Shown piece after piece: positions 43,287 to 51,927 of a DNA stretch of 64,000 nucleotides. The position numbers and the translations under genes are program-made. This DNA is from Thiocapsa roseilacustris. GTDB taxonomy: Bacteria > Pseudomonadota > Gammaproteobacteria > Chromatiales > Chromatiaceae. The notes beneath the pieces were generated by a model. The model ran no database searches and was not told the origin of the DNA. It saw nothing but the letters and a program-made list of their open reading frames with translations. Numbering within the stretch: position 1 is the first letter of the stretch; every line of letters starts with the position of its first letter. The DNA lies in contig NZ_JBBWVE010000016.1 of assembly GCF_041903755.1 (NCBI RefSeq), positions 62,001 to 126,000 of the forward strand, read 5' to 3'.

Positions 43287-43733
43287 GTGAGCACAATGGA
43301 CATCCATAAGATATTGAGCCTCTTGCCGCACCGGTATCCTTTTCTATTGGTCGACAAGGTCATCGACTACAAGGTGAACGACTATCTGCTCGCCTTGAAG
43401 AACGTCTCATACAACGAGCCCTTCTTTACGGGGCATTTCCCGGTGCGCCCGGTGATGCCCGGCGTGCTGATCATCGAGGCGCTCGCGCAGGCGACCGGTT
43501 TGTTGGCAATGGCCTCGCGCCCGGACGAGGTCGGCAACAAGCTGTATTACTTCGTCGGTATCGACAAGGCGCGATTCAAACGCCCCGTCGAGCCGGGCGA
43601 TCAGTTGATTCTGGACGTGAAGCTCGGACCCGTGCGTCAGGGGATCTGGAAGTTCGACGGCGAGGCGCGCGTGGACGATCGCCTCGTGGCCAGCGCCGAG
43701 ATCATGTGTACGGCCCGAGATTTTGCTGCTTGA
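43287..43733 (+). CDS. fabZ: 3-hydroxyacyl-ACP dehydratase FabZ
   Basis: FabZ dehydrates beta-hydroxyacyl-ACP in fatty acid synthesis and competes with lipid A synthesis for hydroxymyristoyl-ACP. From the GTG at 43287 (GGAGG five bases upstream) it has 148 residues, close to 151 in E. coli. The hotdog-fold motif HRYPFLLVD is at 15-23, and the catalytic His50 and Glu64 lie in GHFPVRPVMPGVLIIEALAQ. A longer reading from 43203 has no homology. The stop TGA overlaps the TTG start of lpxA (TTGA), a sign of translational coupling. Confidence 0.95.
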   Translation: MSTMDIHKILSLLPHRYPFLLVDKVIDYKVNDYLLALKNVSYNEPFFTGHFPVRPVMPGVLIIEALAQATGLLAMASRPDEVGNKLYYFVGIDKARFKRPVEPGDQLILDVKLGPVRQGIWKFDGEARVDDRLVASAEIMCTARDFAA

Positions 43734-44500
43734 TTCACCCGACCGCCTTGGTTGACCCGGGGGCGGCTCTGGATTCCGATGTGGAGGTCGGTCCCTTCGC
43801 CGTCATCGGTCCGGATGTCGAGGTCGGTGCGGGGAGCCGGATCGGCCCCCATGCCGTGATCAAGGGTCCGACCCGGATCGGGCGCGACAATCGGATCTTT
43901 CAGTTTGCGAGTGTCGGTGAAGACCCCCAGGACAAGAAGTACGGCGGCGAGACGACGCGCCTCGAGATCGGCGATCGCAACCAGATCCGCGAGTTCACGA
44001 CGCTCCATCGCGGCACGGTCCAAGACCGGGGTGTGACCCGGATCGGCAACGACAATCTCCTCATGGCCTATGTCCACGTGGCACACGACTGCCGAATCGG
44101 CGACAACGTCATCATGGCCAACGCCGCCTCTCTGGGCGGCCATGTCGAGATCCAGGACTGGGCTATCCTCGGCGGCTTTACCATCGTCCACCAGTTCTGC
44201 AGGATCGGCGCCCACGGTTTCTGTGCCATGGGTTCGGTTCTGAGCAAGGACGTTCCTCCCTACGTGACCGTCGGCGGGCATCCGGCCGAGCCCCGGGGAA
44301 TCAACGCCGAGGGATTGCGGCGCCGTGGGTTTTCAGACCTCGCCATTCAAGCGATCAAGCGTGCCTATCGCACGCTCTATATGGGAAATCTGAAGCTCGC
44401 CGAGGCGATCGCCGAGTTGACTCGGATGTCCACGGAGATTCCCGAGATCGCCGCCATGGCGGACTTCATCGGCGACAGCAGCCGCAGCATCGTGCGCTGA
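43730..44500 (+). CDS. lpxA: UDP-N-acetylglucosamine O-acyltransferase
   Basis: LpxA starts lipid A synthesis by adding a 3-hydroxyacyl chain to UDP-GlcNAc. The protein is 256 residues with the start TTG 43730 (LIHPTALVDPGAALDSDVEV). The hexapeptide beta-helix carries the catalytic His in LLMAYVHVAHDCRIGDNV, followed by IQDWAILGGFTIVHQFCRIGAHGF and the C-terminal helical part with INAEGLRRRGFSDLAIQAIKRAYRTLY near 190-216. A frame extending to 43706 lies inside fabZ. It overlaps lpxB by one base (TGATG). Confidence 0.96.
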   Translation: MIHPTALVDPGAALDSDVEVGPFAVIGPDVEVGAGSRIGPHAVIKGPTRIGRDNRIFQFASVGEDPQDKKYGGETTRLEIGDRNQIREFTTLHRGTVQDRGVTRIGNDNLLMAYVHVAHDCRIGDNVIMANAASLGGHVEIQDWAILGGFTIVHQFCRIGAHGFCAMGSVLSKDVPPYVTVGGHPAEPRGINAEGLRRRGFSDLAIQAIKRAYRTLYMGNLKLAEAIAELTRMSTEIPEIAAMADFIGDSSRSIVR

Positions 44501-45642
44501 TGTTGCGGATCGGGATCGTCGCGAACGAGGCGTCGGGCGACATCTTGGGTGCCGCTTTGGCGCGCGAGATCCGCAAACGGATCCCCGATGTCCGCTTCTT
44601 CGGCGTTGCCGGCCCGCGGATGCAGGAGGAGGGCTGCGAGACCCTCTTCCCCATGGAACGGCTCTCCGTGATGGGGCTCATGGAGGTTCTCGGACAGCTG
44701 CGCGAGCTTCTCGGACTCAGACGCGAGCTGGTCCGCTATTTCGTCGAGAATCCCCCGGATGTCTTTATCGGCGTGGATGCGCCCGACTTCAATCTCGGTC
44801 TCGAGCGCCGACTGCGCGGGGCAGGGATTCGCACCGTCCACATGGTCAGTCCGACCGTCTGGGCCTGGCGTCCGGGTCGGGTCAAGTCGATCCGCCGCTC
44901 CGTCGATCTCATGCTGAGCGTCTTCCCGTTCGAGGAGGCATTCCTGCGCGAGCACGGCGTGCCGGCACGCTATGTCGGTCATCCGCTTGCAGACGAGATC
45001 CCGGTGGAGAGCGATCGGGTCGGTGCGCGACGGGCCCTCGGTCTGCCGCAGGCCGGATCCTTGGTCGCCCTGCTGCCGGGCAGTCGGATAGGTGAGGTCG
45101 AGCGTCTGGCCGGTCCCTTTATCGAGACCGCCGCGCGTTGTTTTGCCGCCCGCCCGGACCTGCGGTTTGTCGTCCCCTTGGTCAACGCCCGGTTGCGCGA
45201 GCACTTCTGCCAAGTCTTGGCACGGCTTGCCCCCGATCTCCCGATCACTCTGGTCGACGGGCGCAGTCGCGAGGTCCTAGCCGCGGCCGATGTCGTGCTG
45301 ACCGCATCGGGCACGGCAACCCTGGAGACCCTCCTGTCCAAACGCCCGATGGTCGTCGCCTATCGCGTCCATCCGATCTCCTATCACCTGGTCAAACAGC
45401 TCGGTCTGGTCAAGGTGCCCTACATCGCCATGGCCAACCTCCTGGCCGAGAGGGAGTTGGCGCCCGAGTTTATCCAAGACCTCTGTCGCGCCGACTTATT
45501 GGCGCCGGCCGTCCTGGCGTTTCTGGATGATACGGGGCGCGTCGCCGAGATCCAGGCCGAGTATCGGCGGATCCATATTCGGTTGCGAAAGGATGCCGCC
45601 GCGAGCGCGGCCCAGGCAGTCCTTGAATTGATCGGGGATTGA
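44500..45642 (+). CDS. lpxB: Lipid A disaccharide synthase
   Basis: LpxB (GT19) condenses lipid X with UDP-diacylglucosamine. The 380-residue protein starts MLRIGIVANEASGDILGAAL, with the family's GEASGD-type motif here as NEASGD. It continues with GVAGPRMQEEGCETLFPME, VFIGVDAPDFNLGLERRLR, HMVSPTVWAWRPGRVKSI, LLPGSRIGEVERLAGP and LTASGTATLETLLSKRPMVV, then PNLLA-type AMANLLAERELAPEFIQD. The stop TGA overlaps the TGAATCGCG terminus of a composite repeat. Confidence 0.96.
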   Translation: MLRIGIVANEASGDILGAALAREIRKRIPDVRFFGVAGPRMQEEGCETLFPMERLSVMGLMEVLGQLRELLGLRRELVRYFVENPPDVFIGVDAPDFNLGLERRLRGAGIRTVHMVSPTVWAWRPGRVKSIRRSVDLMLSVFPFEEAFLREHGVPARYVGHPLADEIPVESDRVGARRALGLPQAGSLVALLPGSRIGEVERLAGPFIETAARCFAARPDLRFVVPLVNARLREHFCQVLARLAPDLPITLVDGRSREVLAAADVVLTASGTATLETLLSKRPMVVAYRVHPISYHLVKQLGLVKVPYIAMANLLAERELAPEFIQDLCRADLLAPAVLAFLDDTGRVAEIQAEYRRIHIRLRKDAAASAAQAVLELIGD

Positions 45643-45830
45643 ATCGCGTCCGATACAGTCCGTGCCGTCGTGTCGTGGATTCACCCTTGAATGTTCCAGC
45701 GGCCCCGGCGGGGATGCGATTCAAGACTATTTTGGTTTTTCTCACTAAAACCGCGTCGAGTAAAAGGCATTTGATGGCCTTGAGAATGCGGATATGAGGC
45801 AAACGTCGTTGATCACACCGGACGCGGTTT
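45641..45830. repeat. Composite inverted repeat, copy 4, between lpxB and rnhB
   Basis: Unit 45641-45722, linker 45723-45747 with a T5 run, and unit 45748-45830. The left unit has the variant termini GAATCGCG and GCGATTC, the right one AAACCGCG and CGCGGTTT. The left end overlaps the lpxB TGA. The right unit carries the rnhB start codon (45794), so its last 37 bases are translated as the first 12 residues of RnhB. Confidence 0.85.
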
Positions 45831-46399
45831 TATGGGTTGCGGGAGTCGACGAGGCGGGGAGGGGGCCACTTGCCGGGCCGGTCAGCGCCGCGGCGGTGAT
45901 CTTGGATCCGGCTCGCCCGATCCCGGGCCTCGACGATTCCAAAAAACTGACCCCTGCTCGGCGCGATGCCTTGGATCTGGAGATTCGCGAGCGCGCTCTG
46001 GCTTGGGCTGTCGCTTGGGCCAGCGCGGAGGAGATCGACCGGATCAATATCCTCCAGGCGTCCATGCTGGCAATGCAGCGTGCGGTCGCGGCCTTGTCGA
46101 TCCGACCCCGACGTGTTCTGGTCGACGGTAACCGCTGCCCCGACGTCGGTTGCGAGGCTCGTGCCGTGATCGGCGGTGACGGCTTGGTCCCCTCGATCGG
46201 CGCTGCGTCGATCCTCGCCAAGGTTGCCCGGGATCGGCTCATGTGCGAACTGGACCACGCCTTTCCCGGCTACGGTTTTGCCGGGCACAAAGGCTATCCC
46301 ACCCGTGTCCACATCGAGGCACTGCGCCGACTCGGGCCCTGTCCGGAGCATAGACGCAGCTTTGGCCCGGTCCGGGCGTTGATCGAGGTTGCCGGCTGA
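45794..46399 (+). CDS. rnhB: Ribonuclease HII
   Basis: RnhB removes single ribonucleotides and RNA from RNA-DNA hybrids. The 201-residue protein shows the catalytic DEAGRG motif (VAGVDEAGRGPLAGPVSAA), DDSKKLTPARRD, the acidic site in INILQASMLAMQRAV and DGNRCPD, and the C-terminal DH..FPGYGFAGHKGYPTRVH. The N-terminal MRQTSLITPDAVL has no counterpart in most family members and is encoded by the repeat; both possible starts (ATG 45794, TTG 45809) lie within it. Gene order lpxB-rnhB is conserved; here dnaE does not follow, and the RND genes converge. Confidence 0.95.
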   Translation: MRQTSLITPDAVLWVAGVDEAGRGPLAGPVSAAAVILDPARPIPGLDDSKKLTPARRDALDLEIRERALAWAVAWASAEEIDRINILQASMLAMQRAVAALSIRPRRVLVDGNRCPDVGCEARAVIGGDGLVPSIGAASILAKVARDRLMCELDHAFPGYGFAGHKGYPTRVHIEALRRLGPCPEHRRSFGPVRALIEVAG

Positions 46400-46464
46400 T
46401 CCGTCCTATCGCAATCGTTTTCGGTTCGCCCGCATTGTGTTGCCGATGAGCGGCTCGGTCGGTC

Positions 46465-49400
46465 TCATGATGCCTCCATTTCGCGTTCCAGCCGTCGTTT
46501 CACGTCATTGGGGGATCCGGTGTGGCGGGCGAGCAGGTCGTAGGCGACCGGGACGACAAACAGGGTAAAAAGCGTGGCCGCGAGGACACCCGCAAGGATG
46601 ACGGTGCCGATGACGGTGCGGGTCTCGGCGCCCGCACCGCTCGAGAGCAGCAGCGGCAGCGAGCCGGCAGCCGTGGTGATGCCGGTCATGACGATCGGAC
46701 GCAGACGCACGTCGGCCGCTTCGAGCAGCGCCTCGCGGAACGCCTTGCCCTGGTCGCGCAGCTGGTTGGCGAATTCCACGATCAGGATGCCGTTCTTGGC
46801 CGCAAGTCCGACCAGCATGATCAGCCCGATCTGGCTGTAGATGTTGAGTGTTTGTCCGCTCAGCCAGAGGGCAAGCAGCGCACCCGCCATGGCCAGCGGG
46901 ACCGTCAGCATGATGACGAGCGGATGTATCCAGCTCTCGAACTGCGCCGCCAGTACTAGGAACACCACGAGCAGGCCCAGAACGAAGACGAAGAGGATGT
47001 CTTGGTTGCTGGTCCGGAAGTCGCGGCTCTGTCCCTTGAAGTCGATCTGGGCCTGTTCGGGCAGGTGCTCGGTGACCTTGGCCTCCAGATCGCTCAGCGC
47101 ATCGCCGAGGGACAGTCCGGACTCCAGGTTTGCCTCGATGGTGATGGCACGCAGCCGGTTGTAGCGGTTCAGGCTTTGTGAGTCGGCCGACTCGATCACG
47201 CTGACCAGGTTGGACAGGGGGATCAGCTCGCCGCTGCGGTCCGAGCGCACATAGAGGTTTTCCAGGCTCCCCGGCGTGCGCTGCGCGTCGCGCTCGCCTT
47301 CGAGGATGACGTCGTATTCCTCCCCGGCCTCCAAGTAGGTCGTCACCTTGCTCGAACCGAGCATGGTCTCGAGCGTGCGTCCGATGTCGCCGATCGTCAC
47401 CCCGAGATCGGCCGCACGATCGTAGTCGATCTCGACCTTGAGCTGCGGTTTGGTCTCCTTGTAGTCCCAATCGATGCCGATCAGGCCGGGGTTGTCCTTC
47501 TCGATCGCCGCGAGGAGCAGATCCCGCCACTGCGCGAGCTCCTCGTAGGTTCCGCCGCCGATCACGAACTGCACCGGTTTCTGGATGCGTGCGCCGAATC
47601 CCTGACGCATCACCGGAAAGGCGGTGACGCCGGGCAGGTCGGCGAGCTTCGCACGCACCTCGTCCATGATGATCCAGCCGGAGCGGCGCTTGCCGAACTC
47701 GTTCAGCACCATCACCGCCATGCCGGTGTTGAAGAGCGCGGTATTGGAGAAGGTGCGGGGCGCACGCACCAGCAGCCGGATCGCCTCGCCGGATTCGGTG
47801 TAGGGCATGAGGCGGCGCTCGATCTCGTCCATGTAGTCGCTCATGTACTGATAAGACGCGCCTTCGGGGCCGTTGATCAGGACAAAGAAGGCACCGCGAT
47901 CCTCTTTCGGCGCATATTCCTGCGGGATCTGCTCGAACAGCCAGACGGCTGCGCCGAGTGTGCCGATGAAGGACAGCACGACGATCCAGGGCTGACGCAG
48001 CAGGAACCGCAGCAGCGTGCCGTAGCCGCGCCGCACCCATTGAAAGACCCAGTCGACCCCGTGGGTCAGGGATGCGCGCCGGTGCGATTGGGGCAGGATC
48101 TGCGAGGCGAGCATCGGCGACAGCGACAGGGCGACGAAGGACGAGAAGGCCACCGCCGCGGCCATGGTGAGTGCGAACTCCGCGAAGAGTCGCCCGACAT
48201 CGCCCTGCAGAAAGGCGATGGGTACGAAGACCGAGATCAAGACGATGGTGGTGGCCACGACGGCGAAGGCGACCTGACGGGTCCCGCGATAGGCGGCGAC
48301 GAGCCGCGTCTCGCCGTATTGCTCCATCCGGCGATGGATGTTCTCAAGCACCACGATGGCGTCGTCCACGACCAGGCCGATCGCCAGGACCAGCGCCAGC
48401 AGGGTCAGGATGTTGACGGAGAAACCGAGTCCGAGCAGGACAGTGAAGGTCGCCACGATCGACACCGGGACGGTCACGGCCGGCACCAGCATCGCGCGTA
48501 CGCTGCCCAGGAACAGGAAGATGATCAGGATGACCAAGCCGATGGCGATCGCGAGTGTCTTGTAGACCTCCTTGATGGCGTCCTTGACGAACACCGAGGA
48601 GTCGAAGCTTTGTTTGATCTCCATGCCTTCGGGCAGGTTGGCGTTGATCCGGGCGGCCTCCGCCTTGGCCGCGTCCGCCACGGCAACGGTATTCGCGGTC
48701 GATTGCTTGACCACGCCGATCCCGACCATGGGCACGCCGTTGCCCCGGAAGAAGGTGCGGTTCTCCTCGGTGCCGCGCTCCACCCGTGCCACATCGCCGA
48801 GGCGCACTAGATGGTCGTCGCTCCCGCGCGCAAGTACGAGACGGGAAAAATCATCCGGGCCATAGAAGGTGCGGTTCATGCGCACGCTGAACTGGCGGTC
48901 GACCGATTCGATGCTGCCGGCCGGGAGCTCCAGGTTCTCGGCGCGCAGTGCGGCCTCGACATCCGAGACCGTCAAGCCGCGCGCGGCCAGTTCGTTGCGG
49001 TCGAGCCAGACGCGCATTGCATAGACCTGACTGCCGCCGACCTGGATGCGCGCCACGCCGTCGATGACCGAGAAGCGATCGACCAGATAGCGCGAGGCAT
49101 AGTCGGTCAGCTCCGGGACGCTCATGCGGTCGCTGACCAGATTCAGCCACATGATGACGTCTTCGTTGCTGTCGACCTTGCGGATGTTGGGCGGCTCCGC
49201 CTCTGCCGGGAGCTGATCGAGCACGGCCGAGACGCGATCGCGGATATCGTTGGCGGCCCCGTCGATGTCGCGGTCGATGTTGAACTGGATCGTGATCGCC
49301 GAGCGTCCGTCCTCGCTGACGGATTCGACTGTGCGGATACCCTCGACCCCGGCGATGCGGTCCTCGATGAGCTGCGTGATCCGCGTCTCGACGACGTTGG

Positions 49401-49566
49401 CCGCGGCGCCCGGATAGACGGTCTCGATCGAGACGACCGGCGGGTCGATGTCCGGATACTCGCGCAGCGGCAATCGATCGAAGGCGACCAGCCCAAAGGC
49501 GACCAGCAGGAGCGACAGGACGGTGGCGAGGACAGGGCGGGTAACCGAGATATCCGACAGGATCAT
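46465..49566 (-). CDS. RND efflux pump inner membrane subunit (AcrB/HAE1 type)
   Basis: The 1033-residue protein has the RND plan: an N-terminal membrane helix (VTRPVLATVLSLLLVAFGLVAF), a large periplasmic loop starting PLREYPDIDPPVVSIETVYPGA, a second set of helices, a second periplasmic loop and a C-terminal helix bundle. The proton-relay acidic pair is in TM4 (LAIGLVVDDAIVVLENIHR), and the conserved GLAAKNGILIVEFANQLR is near the C-terminal helices. GQTLNIYSQIGLIML also fits the HAE1 (hydrophobe/amphiphile) group. Substrates cannot be told. The adaptor gene overlaps at ATGA (49563-49566), so expression is coupled; no outer membrane factor is near. Confidence 0.94.
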   Translation of the reverse strand: MILSDISVTRPVLATVLSLLLVAFGLVAFDRLPLREYPDIDPPVVSIETVYPGAAANVVETRITQLIEDRIAGVEGIRTVESVSEDGRSAITIQFNIDRDIDGAANDIRDRVSAVLDQLPAEAEPPNIRKVDSNEDVIMWLNLVSDRMSVPELTDYASRYLVDRFSVIDGVARIQVGGSQVYAMRVWLDRNELAARGLTVSDVEAALRAENLELPAGSIESVDRQFSVRMNRTFYGPDDFSRLVLARGSDDHLVRLGDVARVERGTEENRTFFRGNGVPMVGIGVVKQSTANTVAVADAAKAEAARINANLPEGMEIKQSFDSSVFVKDAIKEVYKTLAIAIGLVILIIFLFLGSVRAMLVPAVTVPVSIVATFTVLLGLGFSVNILTLLALVLAIGLVVDDAIVVLENIHRRMEQYGETRLVAAYRGTRQVAFAVVATTIVLISVFVPIAFLQGDVGRLFAEFALTMAAAVAFSSFVALSLSPMLASQILPQSHRRASLTHGVDWVFQWVRRGYGTLLRFLLRQPWIVVLSFIGTLGAAVWLFEQIPQEYAPKEDRGAFFVLINGPEGASYQYMSDYMDEIERRLMPYTESGEAIRLLVRAPRTFSNTALFNTGMAVMVLNEFGKRRSGWIIMDEVRAKLADLPGVTAFPVMRQGFGARIQKPVQFVIGGGTYEELAQWRDLLLAAIEKDNPGLIGIDWDYKETKPQLKVEIDYDRAADLGVTIGDIGRTLETMLGSSKVTTYLEAGEEYDVILEGERDAQRTPGSLENLYVRSDRSGELIPLSNLVSVIESADSQSLNRYNRLRAITIEANLESGLSLGDALSDLEAKVTEHLPEQAQIDFKGQSRDFRTSNQDILFVFVLGLLVVFLVLAAQFESWIHPLVIMLTVPLAMAGALLALWLSGQTLNIYSQIGLIMLVGLAAKNGILIVEFANQLRDQGKAFREALLEAADVRLRPIVMTGITTAAGSLPLLLSSGAGAETRTVIGTVILAGVLAATLFTLFVVPVAYDLLARHTGSPNDVKRRLEREMEAS

Positions 49567-50642
49567 GCGGCCGGCTCCTTCGCCGCGGTTGGCTCGATCG
49601 GGTTGTCGTCCGCGCTCGGGATCTCGATCGGCTGCCCCGGCCGAGCCTTGAGGTGACCGTGCACGATCACGCGATCGCCTTCAGCCAGCCCCTCGCGCAC
49701 CTCGACCAGCCCCGGCTTGCGTGTCCCGATCCGGACCTGACGCCGCTCGGAGGTCAGACCCTCGTCACCCTCCACGATGACCTGAACGAAGTGATCCTGA
49801 CCCTGGTGAAGGATCGCGGCCTCCGGGACGACCAATCCGTCGCGCGGATCCACCAGCAGCTCGACTTGCATCAGCAGCCCGGGCTTGAGCGTGCGTTCCG
49901 GGTTGGGGATGAGTGCCCGGACCTGAATAGATCGGGTGACCGGGTCGACGCGACTGTCGACGCCCCGCACCACCCCTTCGAAAACCCGATCGCCGTAAGC
50001 ACGTGCGCGCGCCTCGATCCGCAGCCCCGGTTTAAGATCGTTCATGAAGACGCTCGGGACAGTGAAGTCCACCTTCATGAAGCTGTCGTCGTCGAGTGTC
50101 GTGATGGTATCGGCGGGCTCGACCAGGGTGCCGCGGCTGACGTTGCGCAGACCCAGCACGCCGTCGAACGGCGCCTTGATGAGGCGGTCGGATAGGCGCG
50201 ATTCGATGGCCACCAAGACGGCACGGGCCGTGTCGAGGTCACGCTTGCGCTCGTCGAGGAGCGACTCGGATGCCGCACGCTGGGCAACCAGTGTCTTGAC
50301 CCGATCGTACTGCCGCTCGGCCTCGTCGACCCGGACCTGCGCCTCGTCGAGCAATGCATGCTGCTCGACGCTGGTGAGCTCGACCAGGATGTCGCCCTCG
50401 TCGACCCGTTGGCCGTCGTCGAAATGGATCGCCGAGATGGTCTCGGTGACGTTCGCGGTGATGTTGACCGATTCGTTCGCCTTCAGAGTCCCGAGGGCTT
50501 CGACCCGTTCGGTCAACGGCATCGATCGGACGTCCGCAACCAGGACGGCGACGGCAGAGGCAGGACTCGGCGCCGATAGGCTCGCGATGATAACGAAGGG
50601 GAAAAAGGCGAGCGTACGGGCGAGGCGTGTTGAAGATGGCAT
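49563..50642 (-). CDS. RND efflux periplasmic adaptor (membrane fusion protein)
   Basis: The 359-residue protein has a signal peptide (FFPFVIIASLSAPSPASA), a barrel-sandwich/lipoyl-like segment in two halves (HFDDGQRVDEGDILVELTS and LIKAPFDGVLGLRNVSRGTLV) separated by a coiled-coil hairpin of charged repeats, a beta-barrel domain (RVFEGVVRGVDSRVDPVTRSI) and a C-terminal membrane-proximal domain. That order fits MexA/MdtA-type adaptors. It has no lipobox Cys, so it is probably not a lipoprotein. It is cotranscribed with the pump gene downstream. The 177 bases upstream (50643-50819) hold nothing recognisable. Confidence 0.93.
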   Translation of the reverse strand: MPSSTRLARTLAFFPFVIIASLSAPSPASAVAVLVADVRSMPLTERVEALGTLKANESVNITANVTETISAIHFDDGQRVDEGDILVELTSVEQHALLDEAQVRVDEAERQYDRVKTLVAQRAASESLLDERKRDLDTARAVLVAIESRLSDRLIKAPFDGVLGLRNVSRGTLVEPADTITTLDDDSFMKVDFTVPSVFMNDLKPGLRIEARARAYGDRVFEGVVRGVDSRVDPVTRSIQVRALIPNPERTLKPGLLMQVELLVDPRDGLVVPEAAILHQGQDHFVQVIVEGDEGLTSERRQVRIGTRKPGLVEVREGLAEGDRVIVHGHLKARPGQPIEIPSADDNPIEPTAAKEPAA

Positions 50643-50819
50643 GCATCGAAATCCATGTTGTCGGGCGGGCGCATGCTCAGCGGCTTATTGCCCCATGCCG
50701 GCGCGCCGCACGGCGACTCGTGCGGGATCCGACGTCACACGTAGAGGACAGGTGCCGCCGAGACGCGACGAGCCCCGGCGGCGTATCTAAAGGGCAATCA
50801 AGCGAATGGTGCTCGGATC

Positions 50820-51242
50820 TCAGCAGGTCGCAGACCTAGCCTGACCCTTCATCTTGTTGACGATGGCGTAAACGCCGACGTGCCGATTGGGGCTCAGGTG
50901 CTCTTGGAGCCGGAGCGCCTCGAACAGTTCCTCGACATCCAATGCCTCGATCTCATCGGGACGTTTTCCGGTGAAGAGCCCGACCAACAGGGCAACGACA
51001 CCCTTGATAATTGCGGTGTCGCAATCGCCCCTGAAGACCAGGTGTCCGGGTTGCTCCGGGCTCGGGTGCGCGGCAGTGTGGACCAGACTCATACACTCGA
51101 TGACCCGGTTACGGTCGGTCTTGTCCTCGGTCGGCATCGGCGCCATGCGCTCGCCGATCTCGACCAGATACTGATAGCGCTCGTCCCAATCGCCGAGAAG
51201 CTCGAAGTTTTCAAGGATCTCGGTCATTTCGTCGTTGAGCAT
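50820..51242 (-). CDS. sufE: SufE-family cysteine desulfuration protein
   Basis: SufE accepts persulfide sulfur from a cysteine desulfurase for iron-sulfur cluster assembly. From the ATG at 51242 the protein is 140 residues, like E. coli SufE (138), beginning MLNDEMTEILENFELLGDWD. The acceptor Cys50 lies in NRVIECMSLVHTAA, at the position of E. coli Cys51, and the RGDCDTAIIKGVVALLVGLF block and the final LSPNRHVGVYAIVNKMK fit. CGGAG precedes this start. Longer starts (ATG 51293, 51371) are possible, the last lying in a small inverted-repeat element. iscA lies 358 bases upstream in the same direction; no desulfurase gene is near. Confidence 0.88.
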   Translation of the reverse strand: MLNDEMTEILENFELLGDWDERYQYLVEIGERMAPMPTEDKTDRNRVIECMSLVHTAAHPSPEQPGHLVFRGDCDTAIIKGVVALLVGLFTGKRPDEIEALDVEELFEALRLQEHLSPNRHVGVYAIVNKMKGQARSATC

Positions 51243-51301
51243 GAATGCGGACCACTCCGAGTCGAGACTGAGGCGAACTCCGGAAACCTTCATGCCAAGG
51301 G

Positions 51302-51379
51302 CGTAGGTTGTGCCGAGCCGTGCGAGGCACAACCAACCGTCGGCGCAAGTTGTGCTTCCTATCGTCAGCACAACCTACG
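51302..51379. repeat. Small palindromic element with 12-bp terminal inverted repeats
   Basis: CGTAGGTTGTGC (51302-51313) and GCACAACCTACG (51368-51379) are perfect inverted ends of a 78-bp element. Inside, GTTGTGC/GCACAAC gives a second stem on each side. Such CGTAGGTTGTGC repeats are widespread in gammaproteobacterial genomes. It lies just upstream of sufE; 51380-51519 shows nothing recognisable. Confidence 0.75.
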
Positions 51380-51519
51380 GGTATGGAGATTTGCGGAAAT
51401 CGCCTAAGAAGGTTAAAACCAAGCACCAAGCGCGAAAGGCAGCTAGACGTCGGCGGTGCGTAACGCATCGACCGCACGGCACCGTTGATATCCTTAGATC
51501 TCGCAACCCGCAAAATCCT

Positions 51520-51602
51520 GAATCGCGTCGACTCCTGCGCAGTTTGAAGCTTGCTGATGCGAGTCGACGCCAGAACTCGCCATGACGCTCCGGACGCGAT
51601 TC
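51520..51602 (-). repeat. Single repeat unit after iscA (head at the stop codon)
   Basis: 83 bp with GAATCGCGTC and GACGCGATTC as complementary termini. On the minus strand the head is GAATCGCGTCCGGAGCGTCA. It starts inside the iscA stop codon TGA (51603-51601). The tail side can also pair internally: GCGTCGACTC (51525-51534) with GAGTCGACGC (51561-51570), giving two mutually exclusive hairpins. Confidence 0.85.
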
Positions 51603-51927
51603 AGACGCTGAAGGACTCGCCGCAACCGCAGGTATCCTTGACCTTAGGGTTGCGGAACTCGAAGCCCTGGTTGAGCAGGCTGGAGCGCACGAAATCAATC
51701 ACCATACCGTCGATGCGGCCGAGACTCTCCACGTCGACGACGACCTTCACGCCGTGGCTCTCGAAGATCCGATCGGCCGGATCCACTGCATCCGCGTAGT
51801 CGACATCGTAAGCGAAGCCGGTACAGCCACTCTTGCGTGTGCCGACGCGCAGTCCAACGCCGTGTCCCCGCTTGCTGAGCATGCCGGCGACGTGTTTTGC
51901 CGCGGCTTCGGTCAGTGTTACTGCCAT
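51601..51927 (-). CDS. iscA: Iron-sulfur cluster assembly protein IscA
   Basis: IscA is an A-type carrier that delivers iron-sulfur clusters. The 108-residue protein has the three invariant cysteines, Cys35 in TRKSGCTGFAY and Cys100 and Cys102 in KDTCGCGESFSV. The C-terminal ending CGCGESF and the spacing match IscA rather than ErpA or SufA. It lies on its own rather than in an isc operon. The TGA stop codon forms the first bases of a repeat unit. The LON-domain gene is upstream on the same strand, 247 bases away; that gap has no gene. Confidence 0.9.
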   Translation of the reverse strand: MAVTLTEAAAKHVAGMLSKRGHGVGLRVGTRKSGCTGFAYDVDYADAVDPADRIFESHGVKVVVDVESLGRIDGMVIDFVRSSLLNQGFEFRNPKVKDTCGCGESFSV

